From NCBI RefSeq assembly GCF_024699965.1, contig NZ_JAJOMZ010000004.1, positions 2,416,001-2,480,000 on the forward strand: DNA of 64,000 bases. The letters are read 5' to 3'. Both the position numbers and the translations under genes were made by a program. Positions within the stretch are counted from its first letter, which is position 1, and each line of letters opens with the position of its first letter. A model generated the notes under the pieces. It did no database searches. It saw only the letters and a program-made list of their open reading frames with translations, and was not told where the DNA came from. Origin of the DNA: Flavobacterium sp. J372. Lineage in GTDB: Bacteria > Bacteroidota > Bacteroidia > Flavobacteriales > Flavobacteriaceae. This document shows, piece after piece, positions 54,575-62,279 of the stretch.

Positions 54575-57500
54575 ATGAGCAAAACTACCTTACAAAAAAT
54601 TTTATTTTCACTATTGTTTATTTTTTCGCTTCAGGATATTTATGCTCAAGTCGCGGTAAATGAAATTATGTCGTCAAATACTTCAACTTTGGCTGATGAA
54701 GATGGAAGTTATGAGGACTGGGTTGAGCTATACAACTACGGAACTACTCCCATAGATTTAACAGGATATGGTTTAACAGATACTCCGGCAGCACCTTTTA
54801 AATGGGTTTTCCCGGCGGTAACAATGCAGCCAGGAAGTTACTTAGTTGTATGGGCATCAGACAAAAACAAGGTTGTACCGGGACAGCCGCTACACACTAA
54901 CTGGAAGATAAGTACCGGCGGTGAAACAATTGTTCTAACACAGCCTGATGGCACAGTTGCAGACCAGGCACCTGCAACAGCCCTTGAAGAAAATGTTTCT
55001 ATAGGCCGCCAGCCGAACGGTACAGGGTCATGGCTTTTCTTTTATACCTCGACACCCGGAACGCCAAATACCGGCTCAGGACTTACCGAATTGCTTACAC
55101 CGCCTGTATTTAGTCATAATTCAGGCTACTACAATACAGGCTTTAATCTTGTCCTTACGCATTCAAACCCTAGTGCAATAATTGTTTATACAACTGATGG
55201 TTCTCAACCTGTGCTTAACAATACAATGGGCACATTATATACTTATAAAAACGCCTATAAGCTAGAGCCAACAGATTCGGAAGGGCCGCTTTTGTCTGAC
55301 AGCTATAATTCAAATACATATTTTCAGCCTATCGGCATTGCAGATAGGAGTGCCGAGCCTGACCAGCTTGCAAATAAAAATACGAGACAGCACCCATTGT
55401 ACACACCGCCAACACCTGTAAGAAAAGCTACTGTTGTAAGGGCACGGGTTTATGTTGATGGAGTACCTTCGAAAATAATATCTAAAACGTATTTCGTCTG
55501 GCCGACAAATCCTTACCAGCTTCCTGTAATATCATTACAAATACAGGAAAACTACATGTTTGATTACAATGATGGTATTTATACTTCGGGTATAGATTTT
55601 GATAATTGGAGAGCCGCTAACCCTAACAATAACCAATGGTACCGTCCTGACTGGAATAATTACTGGCGCAGTGGCGACACATGGGAATACCCTGTACATT
55701 TTGAATATTTTGAACCAAACTCCGGTAGTCTCAATTCTGCAATAAACATGAATGCAGGATGGCGCATACATGGCAATAACTCGCGTGCACTTGGTATAAA
55801 AAGCCTGAGACTATATGCTCGCGGAGAGTACGACTCACAAGACCAGTTTGAACATGATTTTTTTGACGAACAAATTCCTGATGCACCTGTGCCGGACAAC
55901 GATGAGTTTAAGCGCCTCATGCTTCGTGGCGACGGTACGGGCGGCCCAGTGGCTTATGATGTGGTATTTACGCGCGCTATGCAGCCAGTATTTAATGGCG
56001 TAACACGTATAAAACCTGCAATCCATTTTATAAATGGCGAGTTTTGGGGCTTAACTGCTGTACGCGATAGGCTTGACAAACACCATTATGTAAAGAATTT
56101 TAATCTTCAGGAAGATAATATCGTTCAGATAGATTGCGGCGGTACTAATTGCGACCTTAGCGAAGGCACAAATGCTGACTATACAGATTATATTGCCATG
56201 CGCGACTTTATAAGAAACAACAGCATGGCCACAGATGCTAATTTTGACCAGGCTGCCGCTAAGCTCGACATGATATCGTTTACTGACCACATGGTGATGG
56301 AAATATATGCCGCCAACGATAGCTACGAAAGAACATTCTGGAAAGTGCGCACACCTGAAAATGCAGGCTACGGTGATGGAAAATATCGTCTTACGGTTCA
56401 GGATTTTGAAGCATCGCTAAAGGATAACATAAACTGGCTTGAGCGTTGGGCTAACCTTACAAATCCTGCAAATGAATCTTATCTTGGGCACCTGCTTGCC
56501 AATAATGGTTATAAAACCTACTTCATTAACCGTTTTGCCGATATTCTTAATACGGCATTTACTACGGCACGTTTCAACAGTATTGTAAACCAAACATTTG
56601 ACGAAGTTGCACCGTACCTGCCTGAGGATATACATCGCTTCCCGAGGCTTACTTTCTACCAAAACTCGCAAAAAACAAACTTGCTTAATTGGGGTACAAA
56701 CAGGCCGGCAATACAGCGTGACCAAATCCGCAACCAGTTTGGCATCAGCAGCAATGTTAACCTCACGATAAATGTATCAGACACCGAAACAGGTATCGTA
56801 AAAATAAACACGATAAAAATTGAAGACACTACACCCGGCGTACCTGCAAACCCTTACCCCTGGACAGGTATCTACTTTAACGGAATACCTGTTACGCTTG
56901 AAGCTATTGCAAAACCCGGCTTTGTATTCAGCCACTGGAGCGGTGATGTTAGCGGAAACAATCCTGAACTTACGGTAACCCCTGTTGGCAACATGCAGAT
57001 AACCGCCAACTTCGCACCACTTGGCAATGAACCCGGTGTGGTATATTTTTGGTGGATGAGCAATGCCATTACTAATGACATTCCGCTTACAAGCGTTGAT
57101 GCTACTTTTGAAGACAACGGACTTAACGCTGTATTGCACTATACATCTTGCATAGCAGGATATCCACTATCAAGTAATGACCCTCTGTATCATAAAGGCT
57201 CTATGGAGCGTAGAAATGCACCAACAGCAGTTAACTACCGTCCTGAAGCTAATAATGATGCTCCATATGTAGCCAGCCAGATGAAAGGTATACAAATACG
57301 CCAGCCGTTTAAGGTTGGTACACTTGAAAATACAGTTGTATTGCAGGCGCCTACCACCGATCTTCAGGACATCAAGCTAACATTGGCTGTTGAAAGCGAT
57401 GGCGCAGCGCAAACACTTATTGCCGACTACTGGAATGGCACAGAGTGGGTTAATACAGGCCTTGCAAATGCATCGCAAAGTATACCCACTACCTATGAGG

Positions 57501-57901
57501 TTAAGACATTTGACTTTACGGGTATTGCTGCTGCAAATAATAATCCTGATTTTAAAATAAGGCTGCGTTTTGACGGAACCGATATGTTTGCTGATGCAGG
57601 AAAGCGGGTACACTTCAATAATATAGCTATCGAAGCCAAAGCAGTACTTTCGGCACCACGGTTTGAAAGGGAAATTTCTGTAAAAGTTTATCCTAATCCT
57701 ACAGATAGCAATGTTACTATTGATGCAAGCGTACCTATGGATAAAATTGTAATTTACAACATATTTGGCCAGTTGGTTCAGCAGTACACGCCTGTTACCG
57801 CACAGCAAAAGATAAATCTTGAGCAGTTGCCGGCAGGTATTTATTTTGCTAAAGTAACATCAGGCAAAAGTGAAATTACAAGCAAGATAATAAAGAAGTA
57901 A
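54575..57901 (+). CDS. large T9SS-exported protein with lamin-tail, CotH and InlB-like repeat domains
   Basis: A 1108-aa secreted protein. A signal peptide (ends DIYAQ) is followed by a lamin-tail domain (about 26-150, VAVNEIMSSNTSTLADEDGS), a chitobiase-like Ig domain (about 175-310, AIIVYTTDGSQPVLNN), and a CotH kinase-like domain (about 315-720) with FKRLMLRGDGTGG, GEFWGLTAVRDRLDKHHY and TVQDFEASL, the last similar to the D-x-x-x-S/D metal region of CotH. Then come a divergent InlB repeat (ITANFAP) and a T9SS tail (VKVYPNPTDSNVTID). CotH proteins phosphorylate proteins in spores or are surface adhesins in other lineages; here a surface role is likely. Confidence 0.87.
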   Translation: MSKTTLQKILFSLLFIFSLQDIYAQVAVNEIMSSNTSTLADEDGSYEDWVELYNYGTTPIDLTGYGLTDTPAAPFKWVFPAVTMQPGSYLVVWASDKNKVVPGQPLHTNWKISTGGETIVLTQPDGTVADQAPATALEENVSIGRQPNGTGSWLFFYTSTPGTPNTGSGLTELLTPPVFSHNSGYYNTGFNLVLTHSNPSAIIVYTTDGSQPVLNNTMGTLYTYKNAYKLEPTDSEGPLLSDSYNSNTYFQPIGIADRSAEPDQLANKNTRQHPLYTPPTPVRKATVVRARVYVDGVPSKIISKTYFVWPTNPYQLPVISLQIQENYMFDYNDGIYTSGIDFDNWRAANPNNNQWYRPDWNNYWRSGDTWEYPVHFEYFEPNSGSLNSAINMNAGWRIHGNNSRALGIKSLRLYARGEYDSQDQFEHDFFDEQIPDAPVPDNDEFKRLMLRGDGTGGPVAYDVVFTRAMQPVFNGVTRIKPAIHFINGEFWGLTAVRDRLDKHHYVKNFNLQEDNIVQIDCGGTNCDLSEGTNADYTDYIAMRDFIRNNSMATDANFDQAAAKLDMISFTDHMVMEIYAANDSYERTFWKVRTPENAGYGDGKYRLTVQDFEASLKDNINWLERWANLTNPANESYLGHLLANNGYKTYFINRFADILNTAFTTARFNSIVNQTFDEVAPYLPEDIHRFPRLTFYQNSQKTNLLNWGTNRPAIQRDQIRNQFGISSNVNLTINVSDTETGIVKINTIKIEDTTPGVPANPYPWTGIYFNGIPVTLEAIAKPGFVFSHWSGDVSGNNPELTVTPVGNMQITANFAPLGNEPGVVYFWWMSNAITNDIPLTSVDATFEDNGLNAVLHYTSCIAGYPLSSNDPLYHKGSMERRNAPTAVNYRPEANNDAPYVASQMKGIQIRQPFKVGTLENTVVLQAPTTDLQDIKLTLAVESDGAAQTLIADYWNGTEWVNTGLANASQSIPTTYEVKTFDFTGIAAANNNPDFKIRLRFDGTDMFADAGKRVHFNNIAIEAKAVLSAPRFEREISVKVYPNPTDSNVTIDASVPMDKIVIYNIFGQLVQQYTPVTAQQKINLEQLPAGIYFAKVTSGKSEITSKIIKK

Positions 57902-57920
57902 TTTCACTTAACTAAATTAG

Positions 57921-57948
57921 ACACGTCTCATTTGGGACGTGTTTTTTA
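57921..57948 (+). terminator. terminator after the CotH-family gene
   Basis: Stem ACACGTC / GACGTGT with an eight-base loop followed by a T-run. Confidence 0.85.
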
Positions 57949-57951
57949 GTT

Positions 57952-57959
57952 TATATTTG
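57952..57959 (+). promoter_or_regulatory. -7 element for the 88-aa membrane protein gene
   Basis: TATATTTG, 26 bp before the ATG at 57986 and just after the terminator. Confidence 0.6.
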
Positions 57960-57985
57960 ACCTCAATTGTTTACAACAATGACAT

Positions 57986-58252
57986 ATGAAAAAAGCAAAT
58001 AAACTATCAGCCATGAGCATGGATCAGCTCATTCTGTATAAAAAGAAAATGAAGGGCGTACTTGTAGGCCTTGGCATTGTGATGCTTATTGCAGAAGCGG
58101 CATTGCTCTATGTAATATTTACTACAGACGGAATGGGATCTCTTGCAATAGTTGCATTAAGCACATTTATTTGCTTTATGCCTGCAGTTATAAGCTACTC
58201 ACAGATAGACAAAGAAATAAAGTCGCGCGAAAACAACACAAAAATTAATTAA
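57986..58252 (+). CDS. small two-helix membrane protein, unknown
   Basis: An 88-aa protein: a short basic amphipathic N-terminus (MDQLILYKKKMKG) and two transmembrane helices (about 26-47, VGLGIVMLIAEAALLYVIF, and 53-70, AIVALSTFICFMPAV), with a charged tail. It lacks Cys pairs or other motifs. Its stop overlaps the convergent DUF6642-like gene by four bases. No function can be given. Confidence 0.7.
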   Translation: MKKANKLSAMSMDQLILYKKKMKGVLVGLGIVMLIAEAALLYVIFTTDGMGSLAIVALSTFICFMPAVISYSQIDKEIKSRENNTKIN

Positions 58253-58803
58253 TAGTACAGTCTGAAGTCAAGAATTTTGCACAGCGCATAGTGTTTGCGG
58301 TGCAACTCTTCCACAACTTCAGTAACATCATCCTCGTCCTGACAAAGCGTAAAAAATGCCTTATCAAGTGCGGCACTGGCTATACTATTTAACTCGCCGT
58401 ATCCCGAAATTGCCTTGGCTCCTGTAATATCAAGAAAATATTGCGATTCATCCGGTGTTAAGTCAAGTATTTTAGCATTGGCAAAATGCAGTATTTTGCC
58501 TTTAAGCTTTCCCTCAAAAACTTCGGCAATTTCTTCAAGGCTATAATAGTAGTCATTAATGCAAATGCTATTTTCTTCGCCGGGCATCACAAGGTAAATA
58601 ATTTCGTAGCCTTTAAAATTATCGTCCGCATAAATCAAGGCATTAAGACTGTCCTCAAGGCCTTCAATTGTATCACAAGTTTGGTAAATACTGTCAATAC
58701 CCGTATCCCAGGCCAGCTGCTCAAGGTTGTTTATCGTGTTTTCATTGCCCTGTATTTCAACATCATCAACAGCCTCAAGGCAAAAAATAAATTTATTATT
58801 CAT
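58249..58803 (-). CDS. conserved hypothetical protein (DUF6642-like)
   Basis: A 184-aa acidic soluble protein (MNNKFIFCLEAVDDVEIQGN, YEIIYLVMPGEENSICINDY, ITGAKAISGYGEL, ending FRLYY). It matches by eye a family seen across Flavobacteriia and annotated DUF6642; a Rossmann-like alternation and the CHAT/caspase-like context of some members have been noted, but no catalytic residues are evident. It is transcribed alone and divergent from the RluA gene. Confidence 0.6.
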   Translation of the reverse strand: MNNKFIFCLEAVDDVEIQGNENTINNLEQLAWDTGIDSIYQTCDTIEGLEDSLNALIYADDNFKGYEIIYLVMPGEENSICINDYYYSLEEIAEVFEGKLKGKILHFANAKILDLTPDESQYFLDITGAKAISGYGELNSIASAALDKAFFTLCQDEDDVTEVVEELHRKHYALCKILDFRLYY

Positions 58804-58916
58804 ATAATTTTCAAAAGCAAAAGGTGTGCCTTAAAGATAACACCCTTTTGCCTGTTTTAATTTCACTTTTATCAACAAACAAATTCGCTTATTTTCGCAT
58901 CCTGAAAATTTTACTT

Positions 58917-60578
58917 TTGTCTCCAGCTATCACACATATAACATACTTTACAAAAACCGAAATTTCGGGCATTCCCCTGCCTGAACGTTTTACCTACCCT
59001 TTTTATTACGAGCCACATCCTCTTGCAAAGATGGCCGCAGAAAAACTTCAGGCATATCTTGAGGCTAACAATAATCTGGGGCATAACTTTAATGCCATTG
59101 GTAAAATGTTTGGTGTGCTTGTAGTTCAGGATAGTGAGGGCAAATTAGGCTATTTGTGGGCGTTTTCGGGTAAGCTGGCCGATAGCAACCACCACAAGCG
59201 CTTTGTTCCGCCGGTGTTTGACATGCTGGACGATGACAGCTTTTTCCTCAAAGAGCAGCTGGTGCTGAACGATATCAACCAGGCTATTGAAGAACTGGAG
59301 GTAAATGCTGATTATCTCAACCTAAAACAGCAATCTGATATTTTGACATCACAGTCTGAAGCCGAGATTAATGCTTTCAGGCAATGGACTAAGCGTAATA
59401 AAAACATCCGTAAACTGTTGCGGGAAAAGCGAAAAAAGGATTTAAGCGAAGCAGACTACCAGGCCTACGAGGCGCACATGATTAAACACAGCCTTTATGA
59501 AAAACATAAGTTTAGGCTGCTTGCAGAAAAGTGGCAGAAAGCAATAGATGAGAATGGTGCCGCCCTAATGGATTTTGATGCAAAAATTGAAGCATTAAAA
59601 ACAGAACGCAAAGAAAAATCGGCAACACTGCAGCAACAGCTTTTTGAACAGTATGTTTTCCTTAACAAGGATAAAAAACCGAAGAGCCTTCACGATATTT
59701 TTAGTGCTACTGTATTTGGTAAGCCACCTGCCGCAGCGGGTGAATGTGCCACACCAAAATTGCTGCAGTATGCTTTCTTAAATGACTTAAAGCCTCTTGC
59801 CATGGCGGAATTTTGGTGGGGAGCAGGGCCAAAGTCTGAGGTGCGCAAACATGGACACTTTTATCCTGCTTGCAGCGGAAAGTGCAAGCCCATACTTGGC
59901 CATATGCTGGCCGACATAGCTTTGGAAGATAATCCGCTGCTTGTAAATAACGGTGAAGATAAAAAAATTGACATCATTTTTGAAGATGACAGCTTTGTTG
60001 TGGTAAACAAGCCTGAAGGGCTGCTTTCTGTACCGGGCATTGCAATACAAGATTCTGTTTATACAAGGCTGCAGGCATTGTGGACAGATGCCGAACCGCT
60101 CATTATCCATAGGCTTGACATGGCAACATCTGGCCTGTTGGTTGTAGCGAAAACCAAAGAAGCGCACAAGCATATTCAAAAGCAGTTCCTTAATCGAACC
60201 GTAACTAAGCGTTACACAGCGATGCTGTCAAAAGTTATATCAGAAAATGGCGGTGAAATAAACCTTCCATTGCGCGGCGACCTTGACAACAGGCCCATGC
60301 AGCTGGTATGCTTTGAGTTCGGCAAAAAAGCCATTACAAAATGGCAGGCAGTTGAACGTACTGAAACCACTACTAAAGTACATTTCTGGCCACTTACAGG
60401 CCGAACTCATCAATTGCGTATGCACGCTGCGCATGAACTGGGCTTAAATGCACCTATTGTTGGTGATGACCTATATGGGACTTCAGCAGATAGACTTTAC
60501 CTGCACGCTGCAGTTCTCGAGTTCACCCACCCAACCAATGGAGAACGTATGAGGTTTGAGGTGACAGAGGGTTTTTAG
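58917..60578 (+). CDS. RluA-family pseudouridine synthase with N-terminal extension
   Basis: A pseudouridine synthase of about 553 aa. The catalytic RluA domain is C-terminal (about 370-550): HRLDMATSGLLVVAKTKEA carries the catalytic aspartate in RLD, and PLTGRTHQLRMHAAH is the second signature. The N-terminal 360 residues (PFYYEPHPLAKMAAEKLQAY, GKMFGVLVVQD, long coiled coil about 180-240) form the extension seen in related RluA-like proteins of Flavobacteria. There is no ATG upstream of the conserved start (ISGIPLPERF). TTG 58917 is my choice, but a TACTTTTG promoter-like -7 element overlaps it, so another non-ATG codon just downstream is also possible. The RNA target is unknown. Confidence 0.8.
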   Translation: MSPAITHITYFTKTEISGIPLPERFTYPFYYEPHPLAKMAAEKLQAYLEANNNLGHNFNAIGKMFGVLVVQDSEGKLGYLWAFSGKLADSNHHKRFVPPVFDMLDDDSFFLKEQLVLNDINQAIEELEVNADYLNLKQQSDILTSQSEAEINAFRQWTKRNKNIRKLLREKRKKDLSEADYQAYEAHMIKHSLYEKHKFRLLAEKWQKAIDENGAALMDFDAKIEALKTERKEKSATLQQQLFEQYVFLNKDKKPKSLHDIFSATVFGKPPAAAGECATPKLLQYAFLNDLKPLAMAEFWWGAGPKSEVRKHGHFYPACSGKCKPILGHMLADIALEDNPLLVNNGEDKKIDIIFEDDSFVVVNKPEGLLSVPGIAIQDSVYTRLQALWTDAEPLIIHRLDMATSGLLVVAKTKEAHKHIQKQFLNRTVTKRYTAMLSKVISENGGEINLPLRGDLDNRPMQLVCFEFGKKAITKWQAVERTETTTKVHFWPLTGRTHQLRMHAAHELGLNAPIVGDDLYGTSADRLYLHAAVLEFTHPTNGERMRFEVTEGF

Positions 60579-60883
60579 ATATGAAATTGCATTCTATAGT
60601 CAGCAATTTATAATTTCTCAACTCGGCCATTTCATTCACAATCGTATCGACAAAGTTTAAAATTTGTTTAATATCCTGTACTTTATTTCTTTTGATTTAA
60701 GAATGCTTGGGCGCCCTTCAATCCTAAGGTCCAAAACCTGGCTTTTAGTGGTTCACGCTAGGCAAACAAATAATCCTCAATCAGCCTTTCAGTTTATTAA
60801 CTGAGAGGTTTCCTGTTCTATCAGTGTTTTTAATGCTCTGTCCTGCTCTTCATTCCAGAGTTTCTCGAATTCTTCAAATAAAA
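60579..60883. other. intergenic region with degenerate coding remnants (minus strand)
   Basis: No intact gene is found. On the minus strand, two fragments look like decayed coding sequence: FEEFEKLWNEEQDRALKTL ending at a TGA (60789), and NKVQDIKQILNFVDTIVNEM further down (about 60600-60700), in different frames. They lie next to the tRNA-Ser gene and may be the tail of an old insertion. Confidence 0.35.
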
Positions 60884-60912
60884 AACCCTGTAATCTTTTT
60901 GATTACAGGGTT
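60884..60912 (-). terminator. terminator after tRNA-Ser
   Basis: Perfect 12-bp stem AACCCTGTAATC / GATTACAGGGTT with a five-base loop and a T-run on the minus strand, six bases past the tRNA 3' end. Confidence 0.85.
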
Positions 60913-60917
60913 ATCAG

Positions 60918-61001
60918 CGGAGAAAGAGGGATTCGAACCCCCGACCTGTTACAGTCAACGGTTTTCAAGACCGCCGCATTCGACCGCTCTGCCATTTCTC
61001 C
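60918..61001 (-). tRNA. tRNA-Ser (anticodon TGA)
   Basis: An 84-nt type II tRNA: acceptor GGAGAAA / TTTCTCC with G discriminator, D arm GCAGAGCGGTC, anticodon loop CTTGAAA (TGA), long variable arm (TTGACTGTAACAGGTC region) and T arm GGGGGTTCGAATCCC. CCA is not encoded. Confidence 0.95.
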
Positions 61002-61140
61002 AGTATGTGCGCCATCATGTGCCTGATTGCGGATGCAAATATAGCAACCTTTTCCGTTTCTGCAAATACAATCAAGGCTTATTTAATATTTTTTTTCGCA
61101 TTAATTTATAACAGTTTCAAAACGTTTGCTTTAGCAAATA

Positions 61141-62277
61141 TTAATATTCAACATATTCGGTAATTTCAAGGCCGTAGCCAATCATCCCTACCCTTTTTGT
61201 CTGCCATGAATTAGTAAGCAGCCTTATCTTTGAGATGTCGATATCATGTAAAATCTGTGCGCCAATACCAAAATCTTTTACGTCCATTTTTATTTGAGGC
61301 GCCTTCATCACTCCTTCAGCCTGTAATGATTTTAGCTCTTTAATGCGTGCCATCAATTGTGTAGGCGGTATTTCCTGGTTTATAAACAACACCGCGCCCT
61401 TGCCCTCAGTATTTATCCTGCGGAAGATATCATCAAGCTTTTTATCTGCATCAGTAGTAAGTGTTCCTAAAATATCATTGTTTACCTGCGATGAGTTAAT
61501 ACGTGTCAGTACAGGCTGCCCATTATTCCAGCTGCCTTTAGTCAGCGCTATGTGCACCTGTTTGTTGGTGGTCTGCACGTATGCCCTCAGCCTGAAAACG
61601 CCAAACCTTGTCTCTATCTCAAAATCTTCTTTCTTCTGGATAAGGCTGTCATGCTGCATGCGGTAAGCCACTAAATCTTCAATAGAAACAAGTTTCAGGT
61701 CAAACTTCCTGGCTACTTCATACAATTCAGGAAGCCTTGCCATAGTGCCGTTCTCGTTCATTATCTCACAAATCACTCCCGCAGGTTGGAAACCCGCAAG
61801 CCTTGCAAAATCAATGGCTGCTTCTGTATGGCCGGTACGCCTCAATACACCGCCTTCCTTTGCAATTAGCGGAAAAATATGCCCCGGCCTCCCCAGATCA
61901 TACGGCTTTGTATCAGGGTTAATTAGCGCCTGTACTGTTTTTGCCCTGTCTTGAGCCGATATGCCTGTAGTTACGCCGTTGCCTCTAAGGTCGACCGATA
62001 CTGTAAAGGCTGTTTCCATGCTGTCGGTATTATTGGTAACCATTACATGCAGGTTCAGCTCTTTACAGCGTTTCTCTGTAAGCGGTGTACATATAAGCCC
62101 CTTACCATGTGTTGCCATAAAATTGATCATCTCCGGTGTAACCTTATCGGCAGCAGCCAGAAAATCGCCTTCATTTTCACGGTCTTCGTCATCCACCACA
62201 ATTATTATTTTGCCCTGGCGGATGTCTTCAATGGCTTCTTCTATTGTGTTGAGTTGTATGCGTTGTTCGGTAAGCAT
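61141..62277 (-). CDS. ribB: 3,4-dihydroxy-2-butanone 4-phosphate synthase with degenerate GTP cyclohydrolase II-like domain
   Basis: A 378-aa riboflavin-pathway protein. The N-terminal RibB domain (about 8-205) is complete: VVDDEDRENEGDFLAAAD (metal and substrate acids), TGISAQDRAKT, RPGHIFPL and RRTGHTEAAIDFA. The C-terminal domain (about 215-375) has the GTP cyclohydrolase II shape (FGIGAQILHDI, KRVGMIGYGLEI) but lacks the zinc cysteines and the RCDCG-type loop expected near VLTRINSSQVNNDILG. It should make the four-carbon unit for lumazine; GTP ring opening must come from another enzyme. It is three bases downstream of the LptF/G gene on the same strand. Confidence 0.92.
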   Translation of the reverse strand: MLTEQRIQLNTIEEAIEDIRQGKIIIVVDDEDRENEGDFLAAADKVTPEMINFMATHGKGLICTPLTEKRCKELNLHVMVTNNTDSMETAFTVSVDLRGNGVTTGISAQDRAKTVQALINPDTKPYDLGRPGHIFPLIAKEGGVLRRTGHTEAAIDFARLAGFQPAGVICEIMNENGTMARLPELYEVARKFDLKLVSIEDLVAYRMQHDSLIQKKEDFEIETRFGVFRLRAYVQTTNKQVHIALTKGSWNNGQPVLTRINSSQVNNDILGTLTTDADKKLDDIFRRINTEGKGAVLFINQEIPPTQLMARIKELKSLQAEGVMKAPQIKMDVKDFGIGAQILHDIDISKIRLLTNSWQTKRVGMIGYGLEITEYVEY

Positions 62278-62279
62278 TG

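Noticed and set aside
56777..57139. 120-aa antisense frame inside the CotH-family gene
   Set aside because: Cys/Tyr-rich translation typical of an antisense shadow of a low-complexity coding strand.
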